The translations under genes and the position numbers were made by a program. From Natronomicrosphaera sp040876735 (lineage in GTDB: Bacteria > Planctomycetota > Phycisphaerae > Phycisphaerales > Phycisphaeraceae), in contig JBBDPC010000114.1 in assembly GCA_040876735.1 (NCBI GenBank), positions 1 to 64,000 on the forward strand: a stretch of DNA of 64,000 nucleotides, written 5' to 3'. The notes beneath the pieces were generated by a model. That model made no database searches. It worked only from the letters and a program-made list of their open reading frames with translations, and was not told where the DNA came from. Shown piece by piece: positions 53,107 to 61,580 of this stretch (positions are counted from its first letter, which is position 1; each line of letters opens with the position of its first letter).

Positions 53107-54606
53107 TCAGGCGGACGCGACGGCCGTGGGCTGGGGGATGCCGAGGCGGATGTACTGCTCCGGCGGAGCGTCGCAGGCGTGCATCAGCGCGGCGGCCTGT
53201 TCGAGCAACCGCTGGTGCACGGCGTCATCCCGCAACGGCGTCTGCTGCTGCGGGTCGGCGTCGAGGTCGAACAGCAGGTGGTCGTCGGCGGCGCTGGCTT
53301 TGACCTTGGGCTTATTTGAGCCGGCGCGGCCGAGGCGGAGGGTGCGTTCACCTTTGGTGAAGGTGAAGGGGTCGGCGAGGGTGGCGTGAGCCAGCGTCTC
53401 GCGATCAACGTAGCCGCGCATGCGCGTGGGGACGAGCGTGTATTCGTAGAGCGGATCGTTGTTTTCGGTGACGGCCTGGTGGTAGCAGACGTGTCGGCCG
53501 TCGGTGATGTTCAGGCGGTTGCCGTGGTAGCCGAAGATGGCGGCGTCGCGGACGGGCTGGTCGCGTTCGACGACGGGGCCGAGGTCGTGGCCGAGCATGT
53601 CCGGCGTCGGCTGCTGGCCGAAGTAGCGCAGCAGTGTGGGTGCGAGGTCGAGGGCGGGCTGGACGAGGGCCTCGCGGCGCTGGCCGGCGGTGTCGAGTTG
53701 GCGGGGGTCGTAGAGGAAGAAGGGGGTGTGGCTGACTTCTTCGTAGAGGGGCATCCAGTTTTTCGCCCAGCAGTTGTGTTCGCCGAGCAGGAAGCCGTGG
53801 TCGGTCCAGACGATGAGCAGGGTGTCGTCCCACAGATTGTGGCGGTCCATGCGGTCGAGCACGTCGCCGAGGCTGGCGTCGCACTTGCTGACCAGCGCGG
53901 CATAGTTGCGGCGGACGGCCTCGACCTGCTCGGGCGTTTCGCTCACCTCCCGGTAGCCGGGCCAGTCGAACAGCGGGCCGGTGTAATCGTTGGGATAGAG
54001 GTCCTGGTACTTGCGATGGCTGACGAACGGCTCGTGAGGGTCGAAGCATTCGATCTGCACAAACCAGTTGTCCTGGTCGGCGTTGCGGTCGAGGAAGTCG
54101 CAGCCAGCGTCGAGGGTGAGCGACTGGGGCAGGTCCTGCTCGCGCTGCTGGAACTGGCGGTTGATCCAGTCTTCGCGCCGGCCCTTGGGGTTGAGGTTCT
54201 CGGGGATGGGCGGGTCGGCGATCTGGCCGACGTGGGGGTCGCCCTCCTGGCCGCGGAAGAACTGCCAGGAGTTGTAGCGGTTGTGGTAGGTGCAGCCGCC
54301 GTCTTCGAAGTAGTGGTAGTGGTCGGTGACGAGGTGGCTGTAGATGCCGGCCTTGCTGAGCATCTGCGGCATGGAGTCGTCGAACGGTTCGAGCGGGCCC
54401 CAGCCGCGATGGAGGAAGTTGGGCCGGCTTGTGTGCAGATCGCGCCGCGCGGGCATGCAGGGCATGGAGCAGACGTAACTGCGGTCGAAGGTGACCGAGC
54501 GTTGGGCCAGGCGGCGGAAGTTGGGGGCGTGCACCGGGGTCTGCTCGTTGTAGGGCGGGAGCAGGTGGCGGTTGAGCGAGTCGAACATGAGCATGATGGC
54601 ACGCAT
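53107..54606 (-). CDS. Sulfatase with formylglycine motif
   Basis: A 499-residue type I sulfatase. The modification motif C-x-P-x-R reads CMPAR (residues 50-54), where the Cys is oxidised to formylglycine by an FGE enzyme. Other blocks are MLMFDSLNRHLLP at the N-terminus, YNSWQFFRGQEGDPH, IECFDPHEPFVSH and the metal-binding TDHGFLLGEH. No signal peptide is visible, so it may be cytoplasmic, although many planctomycete sulfatases are exported. It probably acts on sulfated polysaccharide fragments or a related ester. The start at 54606 has GGAG 6 nt upstream. A degenerate family A element lies just before it. No FGE gene is in the window. Confidence 0.85.
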   Translation of the reverse strand: MRAIMLMFDSLNRHLLPPYNEQTPVHAPNFRRLAQRSVTFDRSYVCSMPCMPARRDLHTSRPNFLHRGWGPLEPFDDSMPQMLSKAGIYSHLVTDHYHYFEDGGCTYHNRYNSWQFFRGQEGDPHVGQIADPPIPENLNPKGRREDWINRQFQQREQDLPQSLTLDAGCDFLDRNADQDNWFVQIECFDPHEPFVSHRKYQDLYPNDYTGPLFDWPGYREVSETPEQVEAVRRNYAALVSKCDASLGDVLDRMDRHNLWDDTLLIVWTDHGFLLGEHNCWAKNWMPLYEEVSHTPFFLYDPRQLDTAGQRREALVQPALDLAPTLLRYFGQQPTPDMLGHDLGPVVERDQPVRDAAIFGYHGNRLNITDGRHVCYHQAVTENNDPLYEYTLVPTRMRGYVDRETLAHATLADPFTFTKGERTLRLGRAGSNKPKVKASAADDHLLFDLDADPQQQTPLRDDAVHQRLLEQAAALMHACDAPPEQYIRLGIPQPTAVASA

Positions 54607-54630
54607 GGGGGGCTCCATGGGGGCGGGGCG

Positions 54631-54656
54631 ACCCACGGCTGGACGCCGTCGGCTTC
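54631..54656. repeat. Degenerate family A palindrome (copy A11)
   Basis: ACCCACGGCT (54631-54640), GGA loop, CGCCGTCGGCTTC. Two mismatches in the arms. It lies between the AsmA-like and sulfatase genes. Confidence 0.55.
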
Positions 54657-54665
54657 CGGGGGGTG

Positions 54666-55529
54666 TTACTCGTTGTCTTCGGTGGTGTCGTCGTCTTCGT
54701 CGTTGTTGCGGTTGCCGAGGATGTTGCCGAGGCCCTCGCGGACGGCGCCGCCGACGCCTTCGTCGCCGGCGATCTCGTCCAGGACGTTGGAGACGCCGTC
54801 GCCGACCGCTTCGATGCCGAACCCGCCGAGCTCACCGAGCCCGGAAAGGCCGGTCTTGAGACCGCCGGCGATGGCGTCGGGGAGTTGGCCGGCGCCCTGC
54901 TCGATGACGGCCTGCATCACCGCCTGCATGATCGTGCCGCTGAGTTGGCTCAGCAGCACGCCTTGGTCGGTGTCGGAGCCGACGTCGGTGAGGCGGATGT
55001 CGTCGAGGGCGAGCGTGATGGCGCGCGGTTCGCCGATCGAGGGCAGCAGCGCGGCATGGACGACGATGTCGGAGATGACGACTTCGCGGATGATGTACTT
55101 GCGGCCGTCGTCGGGCTGCTCTTCGGGCGGGCCCTGGAGCTTTTCGAGGTTTTCGAGGATGACGTCGTAGTTGCTCCGGCCGTCGCGGCGTTCGAGGTGG
55201 ATGTCGACGCCACTGAGGTGGAGGCGGGGCACTTCGACCTCGTCGCGCATCAGCGAGCGGAGGGTGACGGCGACGTCGCCCTCGTCGAGTTGCATGAAGT
55301 GCGGCGACTGGAAGCCTTCGGGATTGCCGATTTCGAGGTTCGTCAACTTCAATTCGCCCCGGCGGATCGAGAGGTCGGCGCCGTCGAGGCTGGCTGAGGT
55401 GCCGGTGGCGTAGGCCGTGCCGCTTTCGATGCCGCGGCGGGCGAGGGTGTCGATCGCGAAAAAGGCGATGACGCCCACGATCACCACGATGACGATGAGG
55501 CCGACGACGATGGACAGCAGCTTCTTCAT
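54666..55529 (-). CDS. AsmA-like membrane-anchored protein
   Basis: A 287-residue protein with a single N-terminal membrane helix (LLSIVVGLIVIVVIVGVIAF) and a periplasmic domain. The section ADLSIRRGELKLTNLEIGNP, with VPRLHLSGVDIHLERRDG and SNYDVILENLEKLQG, is the start pattern of AsmA/DUF748-type proteins, which relate to bridge-like lipid-transfer proteins. It is much shorter than canonical AsmA and ends in a Gly-rich helix region and an acidic tail (NNDEDDDTTEDNE). Function is unknown, but a role in envelope or outer-membrane maintenance is likely. Confidence 0.65.
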   Translation of the reverse strand: MKKLLSIVVGLIVIVVIVGVIAFFAIDTLARRGIESGTAYATGTSASLDGADLSIRRGELKLTNLEIGNPEGFQSPHFMQLDEGDVAVTLRSLMRDEVEVPRLHLSGVDIHLERRDGRSNYDVILENLEKLQGPPEEQPDDGRKYIIREVVISDIVVHAALLPSIGEPRAITLALDDIRLTDVGSDTDQGVLLSQLSGTIMQAVMQAVIEQGAGQLPDAIAGGLKTGLSGLGELGGFGIEAVGDGVSNVLDEIAGDEGVGGAVREGLGNILGNRNNDEDDDTTEDNE

Positions 55530-55594
55530 GGACGGTTTCCCCTTCTGGCTCGAATGAGCCGACGGCTGTCACTATATCATGGCGCGGCGGGGAG

Positions 55595-55617
55595 GCCCAC
55601 GGCTGGGAGTCGTGGGC
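55595..55617. repeat. Family A palindrome (copy A12)
   Basis: GCCCACGGCT (55595-55604), GGG loop, AGTCGTGGGC (55608-55617), one mismatch. It lies between the divergent AsmA-like and ribD genes. Confidence 0.7.
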
Positions 55618-55648
55618 ATTGGGAATGTCGAATCGTGATGGGACTGTG

Positions 55649-56794
55649 ATGGCGTTGGATGAGCACTACATGGCGGAGGCGATCGGCTTGGCCGAGCGGG
55701 GGCGGGGGCACGTCGAGCCGAACCCGATGGTGGGAGCGGTGATCGTGCGCGACGGGCGGGTGATCGGCCGGGGCTGGCACGGGCGGTTCGGCGGACCGCA
55801 TGCGGAAATCGAAGCACTCAACGACGCCCGGCGGCAGGGGCATGGTGTGGCGGGGGCGACGATGTACGTCACGCTCGAGCCTTGTTCGCACCACGGCAAG
55901 ACGCCGCCTTGCACCGACGCGCTGCTGGCCGGTCAACTGAAGCGGGTGGTGGTGGCGATGGTCGATCCGTTTCCGCAGGTGGCCGGGGCGGGCGTGCGGG
56001 CGCTGCGCGAAGCGGGGGTGGCGGTGGACGTGGGCACGGGCGAGCAGGCGGCGCACCGGCTGAATGAGCCGTACGTCAAGCGGGTGACGACCGGGCTGCC
56101 GTGGGTGATGCTTAAGTGGGCGCAGACGCTGGACGGGCGCATCGCCACGGCGGGCGGCGACAGCCAGTGGATTTCCAACGAAGCGTCACGCCGACGGGTG
56201 CACGAATGGCGGGCGTCGGTCGACGCGATCATGGTGGGCGTGGGCACGGTGCTGGCCGACGACCCGCGGTTGACCGCGCGGGACGTGGCGCTGCGTCGGC
56301 CGGCACGGCGGGTGGTGATCGACCCGACGCTGCGCATGCCCGGGACGGCGGCGCTGGCGACGGCGTCGCCCGAGAGCGTGACGCTGGCGGTGGACGCGGC
56401 GCTGCTGGCGGCGCGGGGCGAGCGGGTGCGGGCGTGGGAGGCGAAGCGGGTGTCGCTGGTCGGGCTGCCTCGGCTGGCCGGTGATGAGGGTGTGGCATCC
56501 GGGTCGGCGCTGGACCTGCGGCCGTTGCTGGCGCACCTGGTCGAGCGGTATACGGCGACGAACGTGCTGGTGGAAGGCGGCGCGACGCTGGCGGGCGCGC
56601 TGCTGGGGCAGGGGCTGGCGGACCAGGTTTTGGCGTTTGTCGCGCCGAAGCTGGCGGGCGATGCATCGGCGCTGGGGGCAGTGCGCGGCCGACGGCTGGC
56701 GCGGATGGCCCAGACGCAGGCGCTGACGCTGCGGTCGGTCGAGGCGATCGAGGACGATGTGTTGTTGGACTACCGGGTGAAGCCCACGGCTTGA
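55649..56794 (+). CDS. ribD: Bifunctional riboflavin deaminase/reductase
   Basis: A 381-residue bifunctional enzyme for two middle steps of riboflavin synthesis. The deaminase domain (1-145) has the zinc motif HAEIEAL and PCSHHGKTPPC, and starts with AIGLAERGRGHVEPNPMVG. The reductase domain (about 150-381) has WVMLKWAQTLDGRIAT, DAIMVGVGTVLADDPRLTAR and a late VLVEGGATLAGALL. The ATG at 55649 precedes the first helix of the deaminase. The final residues KPTA and the TGA stop lie within a family A palindrome (56779-56807), so the extreme C-terminus was probably replaced by the repeat. No other rib gene is in the window. Confidence 0.93.
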   Translation: MALDEHYMAEAIGLAERGRGHVEPNPMVGAVIVRDGRVIGRGWHGRFGGPHAEIEALNDARRQGHGVAGATMYVTLEPCSHHGKTPPCTDALLAGQLKRVVVAMVDPFPQVAGAGVRALREAGVAVDVGTGEQAAHRLNEPYVKRVTTGLPWVMLKWAQTLDGRIATAGGDSQWISNEASRRRVHEWRASVDAIMVGVGTVLADDPRLTARDVALRRPARRVVIDPTLRMPGTAALATASPESVTLAVDAALLAARGERVRAWEAKRVSLVGLPRLAGDEGVASGSALDLRPLLAHLVERYTATNVLVEGGATLAGALLGQGLADQVLAFVAPKLAGDASALGAVRGRRLARMAQTQALTLRSVEAIEDDVLLDYRVKPTA

Positions 56795-56807
56795 AGCCGC
56801 GGGCTTC
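56779..56807. repeat. Family A palindrome supplying the ribD stop (copy A13)
   Basis: GAAGCCCACGGCTT (56779-56792) pairs with AAGCCGCGGGCTTC (56794-56807) with one mismatch. Read on the plus strand it encodes KPTA and the TGA stop of ribD. Confidence 0.8.
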
Positions 56808-56828
56808 GGCGCCAGTGCATGCAGTGTG

Positions 56829-57584
56829 TCAACTTGTGGCGGCGCGTTGGAAGACACCGGCCTGGCGCGGCAGAGTGGCGGGGGTGGCGGAGAGCTTGAC
56901 GTCGAGGTTGGGGATGAGCGTGAGCACGGCGTCGGCGATCTCGGCGTCGGTGGCCTGCGCGGTGTTGAAGGTGGCGGTGAAGCTTTCGGCGCGGAGCGTT
57001 TCCGAAGGCCAGTACCGTTTGAAGAACGCTTCGCGGTTGCGATCGATGGTGCGGACCTGCTCGGCGGCGGCGTCGCGGGAGACGTTGAGCAGGCGGCGCA
57101 TGTGGTCGATGCGATCTTCAAGCGGGGCGACGAGGTGGATGTGCACGCCCAAGGGCATGTCGCGGGTGATGAACACGCCGCCGCGGCCGACGATGATGAC
57201 CCGGCCGCGCAGGGCCAAGGCGCGGATGGTCTTGGCGGTCTTGCGGTAGGCGCGGAACTCGGTGGCGTTGCTGGTGAGGATGTCGGCGAACAGCTCTTCG
57301 AGCCAGGAGCGCGACTGCTCGCCGAGGCCGTCGACCAGCCGGCCGAAGACCTTGTCGTCGCCGGCGACCATCTCGACCAGCTCCTTGTCGACGCCGGTCC
57401 ATGCCAGTGCATCGGGCGCGGGGTCGAAGGCACTGAGGCGTTCGAGAAGTCTTTCCTGCAAGGTATGCCCGCCCGCCCCGGCCTGCCGGCTGATGGTGAT
57501 GAACGGGCGTGGGCCGGCGGCCTGATCCGCTTCGTGGCGCGAGCCGGCGGCGAGGGCGCCGATGATGGACTGGAATCGTGTCAT
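56829..57584 (-). CDS. Cytidylate-kinase-like family protein
   Basis: A 251-residue P-loop protein resembling the cytidylate-kinase-like family found next to regulatory genes. The N-terminal strand and P-loop are FITISRQAGAGGHTLQERLL. Later blocks are GRVIIVGRGGVFITRDM, HIHLVAPLEDRIDHMRRLLN, and RNREAFFKRYWPSE. True cytidylate kinases have a shorter N-terminus and a CMP-binding domain that is not evident here, so the substrate is unknown. It is convergent with ribD. The region downstream of its start includes no clear promoter. Confidence 0.75.
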   Translation of the reverse strand: MTRFQSIIGALAAGSRHEADQAAGPRPFITISRQAGAGGHTLQERLLERLSAFDPAPDALAWTGVDKELVEMVAGDDKVFGRLVDGLGEQSRSWLEELFADILTSNATEFRAYRKTAKTIRALALRGRVIIVGRGGVFITRDMPLGVHIHLVAPLEDRIDHMRRLLNVSRDAAAEQVRTIDRNREAFFKRYWPSETLRAESFTATFNTAQATDAEIADAVLTLIPNLDVKLSATPATLPRQAGVFQRAATS

Positions 57585-57683
57585 GGTTGTCTCACTCGGG
57601 GTCGTGTCGACGGCTTGGGTTGCGTGCCTTCATTGTAGTACGCCATCACACGGCCGCCTATCGAAACCGGCGAACGATCAAGA

Positions 57684-57720
57684 GGCTGCACGCCCTTGCC
57701 AAAGGGAGGGGCGTGCAGCC
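57684..57720 (-). terminator. Terminator-like hairpin after the anti-sigma gene
   Basis: Perfect 12-bp stem GGCTGCACGCCC/GGGCGTGCAGCC with a 13-nt loop, 3 nt past the anti-sigma stop codon. No strong T tract follows on the minus strand. Confidence 0.6.
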
Positions 57721-57722
57721 GG

Positions 57723-58592
57723 TCAGCGGGGCAGGTGGCCTTGAAGGATCATGTCCCGATCGGGCTCGCCGGTGGCGTCGGCGTCGTCGTAGCTGACGCC
57801 GGCACGAGCGATGGTGCCGACGTCTTCGGGCACGCCGAACTGGAGGTGCGCGACGCCGGCGTCATCGAGATCGAACGTGCCGGCGGGCACGACCCGGTCG
57901 TCATCGGTGATCAGCCAGAGGCGGTAAGCCTTGCCTTCTTCCGGCTCCGCGAGATGGCTGGCGAAGAAGTGGCAGGTGTTGCGTTCTTCGTCCCAGAGCA
58001 GTCGCGCGACGGCCTCGCCGTAGCGGGCGTCTTCGCCGTTGTGCAGCGGGATCAACTGCAGCGCCGACGAGTGGAGCGCGTCGACGATGTTGGTCGTGCC
58101 TTCGACGAGGCTGTCCATCTGCTGGATCTGCGTGTCACGCTGCTCGACGAGCTCGTCGGCGTTGACAAGCTGCTGTTCGAGCTGGCGGATGTGATCGCGC
58201 TGCTCCGCCAGCAGCAGGGAAAACACGCCCGCCGTCGCCGCCACAGCCAGACCGGCGGCCGCGGCGAGCGGGACGATCCGCCCCAGCACGGCCTGCCATG
58301 CCGAGGCGCCACCGGCGGCGTCTGGCGCCGCGGCGGTCTGGCGGGACGCCGGCGTGACGTCTTCGCCCGTCCGCAGACGCTCCTGCAACCGGCGCCTGGC
58401 CGTGGCGGGCGGCTCGACAGGCTCCAGCGCCAGCGGCAGGCTGGCCAGGACCGCCTCGGCCTCGGCGCGGACGGCGGCACAGGCCGGGCAGCCGGTCGCC
58501 AGATGCGCCTCAAGGTCGCGCCGCGCACCATCGTCCAGCACCTCGGCGAGGTAGAACAGAATCTGGTCGCGATAATCCGCGTGGCAGCTCAT
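57723..58592 (-). CDS. Anti-sigma factor, RskA-like
   Basis: A 289-residue membrane-bound anti-sigma factor. The cytoplasmic N-terminus holds a zinc anti-sigma motif (HLATGCPAC, the His being in LEAHLATG) within residues 1-90. One membrane helix (IVPLAAAAGLAVAATAGVFS) lies near residue 125. A coiled coil follows (RDHIRQLEQQLVNADELVEQ), then a C-terminal RskA-type beta domain (KAYRLWLITDDDRVVPAGTF). It would hold the partner sigma factor inactive at the membrane until cleaved by regulated proteolysis. Its start overlaps the sigma gene stop as ATGA (58589-58592), so the pair is translated at matched levels. Confidence 0.87.
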   Translation of the reverse strand: MSCHADYRDQILFYLAEVLDDGARRDLEAHLATGCPACAAVRAEAEAVLASLPLALEPVEPPATARRRLQERLRTGEDVTPASRQTAAAPDAAGGASAWQAVLGRIVPLAAAAGLAVAATAGVFSLLLAEQRDHIRQLEQQLVNADELVEQRDTQIQQMDSLVEGTTNIVDALHSSALQLIPLHNGEDARYGEAVARLLWDEERNTCHFFASHLAEPEEGKAYRLWLITDDDRVVPAGTFDLDDAGVAHLQFGVPEDVGTIARAGVSYDDADATGEPDRDMILQGHLPR

Positions 58593-59308
58593 GCTGGCTC
58601 GTCTCCGGAAGCAGTACGCAGCGTGTCCCGCAGTCGGATGAGCCCGAGGCGGATGCGCGTCTTGATCGTGCCCAGGGGCGTTTTCAGCCGGTCGGCGATC
58701 TGCTGGTGGCTGAGCCCTTCGAAGAAGGCCAGTTCCACCACTTCCCGCTGGGCAGGCGAGAGCACCTGCATCGCTTCTTGCACCTGCTCGCGCCGCTCGC
58801 TCAGCCAGGCCGTCTCCGCGGGGCCGGCGGCGTCGCTGCCGCGGTCGTCCACGTCCATGGCCGTCGCCGCGTTGCCCGACCGGCCGCGGGCGGCTCGGGC
58901 GCGGTGGTGGTCGATCGCCCGGCTGCGTGCCAGCATCATCAGGTAGGTCGACAGCGTTCCGCGGCCGCCATCGAACCGGGCCGGCTGCGCCCACAGCTCC
59001 CAGAAAATGTCCACCAGCGCCTCTTCCGCATCGCTTTCGTTCCGCAACACCCGCAGGCAGATGGCGTACACCGCCTGCCGGTAACGCTCGAACAGCGTCT
59101 CCAGCGCCGCGTCCTCACGCCGAACGATCCGCTGCATCAACTGCTGGTCCGTCAATTCGCCGTGGGGGTCGCCGTTGGCATTGCCCTGGGCTTTCGTGGG
59201 CGGCGTTTGCCCGGCAGGGAGCCGGGCGGGATCGCGGACGTCATGCCGGCCGTTGTCCGCAGTCACGGGTTCCCGCATCTGCTTCGAGTTTGCATCCTGA
59301 ATTGTCAT
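58589..59308 (-). CDS. ECF sigma factor
   Basis: A 239-residue extracytoplasmic-function sigma factor of the SigK/RpoE kind. Region 2 (residues about 75-140) shows LFERYRQAVYAICLRVLRNE and EALVDIFWELWAQPARFDGG. Region 4 (about 175-230) has LSPAQREVVELAFFEGLSHQ and the helix-turn-helix QQIADRLKTPLGTIKTRIRL. The N-terminus has an extra polar segment of about 55 residues. It would direct RNA polymerase to its own regulon when released by the RskA-like partner downstream. ATG 59308 is used, but a later start near residue 50 cannot be excluded. Confidence 0.88.
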   Translation of the reverse strand: MTIQDANSKQMREPVTADNGRHDVRDPARLPAGQTPPTKAQGNANGDPHGELTDQQLMQRIVRREDAALETLFERYRQAVYAICLRVLRNESDAEEALVDIFWELWAQPARFDGGRGTLSTYLMMLARSRAIDHHRARAARGRSGNAATAMDVDDRGSDAAGPAETAWLSERREQVQEAMQVLSPAQREVVELAFFEGLSHQQIADRLKTPLGTIKTRIRLGLIRLRDTLRTASGDEPA

Positions 59309-59374
59309 GCACCCTCGATGACCTGCGCAAAACGCAACGCGGCAAGCGGAAACGCCCCTCGCCCGCAAGCGGTT

Positions 59375-61474
59375 TTACTTGGACCGGTCGCGGATTTCAA
59401 GCATGATCCGCTCGACGAACGCGCCCCGGCCCATCGCGCCGAGGTCGCCTTCGCTGCGATGGCGCACGCTCACCGTGCCCGCTTCCTGATCCTTGCCGCC
59501 GACGACCAGCATGTAAGGCACCTTCGCGTCCTGGGCAACCTTGATCTTCGCGTTCAGCCGATCGTTCGACTCATCCAGCGTCACACGCACGCCGGCGGCC
59601 TTCAACTCGTCGGTCACCTGCTGCGCGTAGTCGGCGAACTTCTCGCTCACCGCCAGCACGCGCGCCTGCTCCGGCGCCAGCCAGGTCGGGAATGCGCCGT
59701 TGAAATGTTCGATCAGCACGCCCACGAACCGCTCCATCGAGCCGAACGGAGCGCGGTGGATCATCACCGGCCGATGCGGCTTGTTGTCCGCGCCGACGTA
59801 GGTGAGGTCGAAGCGATTGGGCAACTGGTAGTCCACCTGCACCGTGCCAAGCTGCCACTCCCGGCCGATGACGTCGCGCACCACGAAGTCGATCTTGGGC
59901 CCGTAAAACGCCGCCTCCCCCGGCTCGGTGGTGAACGGCGCCCCCAACCCCTCGGCCGCACGCTTGCACGCCGCCTCGGCCTTGTCCCATTGCGCCGGCT
60001 CGCCGACGTACTTCGTGCCGTCCGGATCGCGCAGGCCGACGCGCACGCGGTAATCGTCCATGCCCAGCGTGGCGAAGACGATCTTCACCAGCTCCAGGCA
60101 GCCCGCCACTTCCGCGTCGAGCTGGTCTTCGGTGACGAACAGGTGAGCGTCGTCCTGCGTGAAGCCGCGCACGCGGGTCATGCCGCCGATCTCGCCCGAC
60201 TGCTCCCAGCGGTAGACCGTGCCGAATTCGGCGAGGCGGATGGGCAGGTCGCGGTAGCTGTGCGGCTCGGAGTCGAAAATCTTGATGTGGAACGGGCAGT
60301 TCATCGGCTTGAGCAGATAGCCTTCGATGTCGCCCTCGCGCATGCTCGCCGAGAGCTGCGCGCAGGTGCAGCCCTCGTCGGCGAGGTGCCTGAGGTGCTC
60401 GTGGTGGATCATCGGCGGGTACTGGCTGTCCTGGTAATACGGAAAGTGCCCGCTGGTTTTGAACAGCTCCAGCTTGCCGATGTGCGGCGTGAAGACCTGG
60501 CTGTAGCCTTGCCGACGCAGGTGTTCGCCGATGAATTTCTGAAGCTCGTCGCGCACGATCGCGCCCTTGGGCTTCCAGAGGATCAGCCCCTGGCCGACCG
60601 TTTCGTCGACGGTGAACAGGCCGAGGCGCTGGCCGAGCACGCGGTGGTCGCGTTGCTTGGCTTGTTCGAGTTGTTCGAGGTGGGCTTCGAGGTCCGCTTC
60701 GGAGAAGAAGGCCGTGCCGTAGACGCGCTGGAACTTGTCGCTGGTGACGTCGCCATGCCAGTGCGACTGGGCGATGCTGGTGACCTTGAACGCACCAATG
60801 ACGCCCGTGCGCGGGACGTGCGGGCCCATGCAGAGGTCTTCCCATTGGTCGACGGCCACCGCGCTGGGGTTGGAAGCCCACGGCGTCACGCCGTGGGCTT
60901 CGCCCGTGACATACCACGACAAACAAGGCGACCCGGCTTCGATCGCGCGCTCGGCGTTGTCGAGCTTGTACTTGTTGCCTTCCTCGTTCAGTTTCGCCAT
61001 GCCCACGCTCGGCGGCAGCTCGTAGCGCGTGAACGGCCGATCCTCGGCGACGATCTTTTTCATCTCTGCTTCGATCTTGGGAAAGTCGTCGGCGGAGATG
61101 GGGGTACCCAGCGCGATGTCGTAATAGAAGCCGGTCTCCAACGGCGGGCCGTAGGCGAGTTGGGCGTCGGGCCAGAGGCGTTGGATCGCCTCGGCCATGA
61201 CGTGGGCGGTAGAGTGGCGGAGCAGGTAGAGAGCGTCGCGCGCGTGCTGGTCGTCGCGGAACTTGGAGCGTCCCTGCTTGTCCTGGCGTGGGGCAGTGAC
61301 GATCTCCAGCTTCGCATCGTGGGTGACGGGGCGATCGAGGTCGACCAGCGTGCCGTCGACTTTCGCGCCGATGGCCGCCTTCGCCAGCCCGGCCCCGATG
61401 GAGCCGGCGACCTCGCGAGCGGTGGTCGGGCCGTCATACGGTTTTTCGCTGCCGTCGGGCAGAATAATCTTCAT
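59375..61474 (-). CDS. thrS: Threonyl-tRNA synthetase
   Basis: A 699-residue class II aminoacyl-tRNA synthetase that charges tRNA-Thr. An N-terminal TGS domain (residues 1-60) is followed by the editing domain with HSTAHVMAEAIQRLW, the catalytic domain with KPMNCPFHIKIF and its zinc ligands, and a C-terminal anticodon-binding domain (VLAVSEKFADYAQQV). It is longer than the usual 640 residues. Part of the excess is the GEAHGVTPWASN stretch at about residues 190-203, encoded by a perfect 13-bp-stem family A palindrome (60873-60901). This sits before WEDLCMGPHVP, between the editing and catalytic domains, presumably as a surface loop. The gene must remain functional because no second copy is visible in the window. 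The start is the first ATG before the TGS strand MKIILPDGS. Confidence 0.93.
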   Translation of the reverse strand: MKIILPDGSEKPYDGPTTAREVAGSIGAGLAKAAIGAKVDGTLVDLDRPVTHDAKLEIVTAPRQDKQGRSKFRDDQHARDALYLLRHSTAHVMAEAIQRLWPDAQLAYGPPLETGFYYDIALGTPISADDFPKIEAEMKKIVAEDRPFTRYELPPSVGMAKLNEEGNKYKLDNAERAIEAGSPCLSWYVTGEAHGVTPWASNPSAVAVDQWEDLCMGPHVPRTGVIGAFKVTSIAQSHWHGDVTSDKFQRVYGTAFFSEADLEAHLEQLEQAKQRDHRVLGQRLGLFTVDETVGQGLILWKPKGAIVRDELQKFIGEHLRRQGYSQVFTPHIGKLELFKTSGHFPYYQDSQYPPMIHHEHLRHLADEGCTCAQLSASMREGDIEGYLLKPMNCPFHIKIFDSEPHSYRDLPIRLAEFGTVYRWEQSGEIGGMTRVRGFTQDDAHLFVTEDQLDAEVAGCLELVKIVFATLGMDDYRVRVGLRDPDGTKYVGEPAQWDKAEAACKRAAEGLGAPFTTEPGEAAFYGPKIDFVVRDVIGREWQLGTVQVDYQLPNRFDLTYVGADNKPHRPVMIHRAPFGSMERFVGVLIEHFNGAFPTWLAPEQARVLAVSEKFADYAQQVTDELKAAGVRVTLDESNDRLNAKIKVAQDAKVPYMLVVGGKDQEAGTVSVRHRSEGDLGAMGRGAFVERIMLEIRDRSK
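60873..60901. repeat. Family A palindrome in thrS (copy A14)
   Basis: Perfect 13-bp stem GAAGCCCACGGCG/CGCCGTGGGCTTC with a TCA loop, the best-preserved copy. It is read in frame on the minus strand as EAHGVTPWAS. Confidence 0.9.
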
Positions 61475-61521
61475 GGCATCAATCTCCGTCAAAACGACGG
61501 TTATATCAGATGGACCTGTCT

Positions 61522-61564
61522 TTAGCCGCGCAGCGGAGCGCGCTCCGCTGCGCGGCGCGGCTAA
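61522..61564. repeat. Double palindrome upstream of thrS
   Basis: A perfect 30-bp palindrome CCGCGCAGCGGAGCG/CGCTCCGCTGCGCGG (61526-61555) sits inside outer arms TTAGCCGCG (61522-61530) and CGCGGCTAA (61556-61564). It resembles a REP element of another family and lies in the 106-nt gap between thrS and the downstream secreted gene. Confidence 0.75.
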
Positions 61565-61580
61565 TTGAGAAGTCAGCACG

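Noticed and set aside
58706..61525. A 939-codon plus-strand frame opposite thrS and the sigma factor gene
   Set aside because: It is antisense to thrS and the ECF sigma gene and has no recognisable domain.
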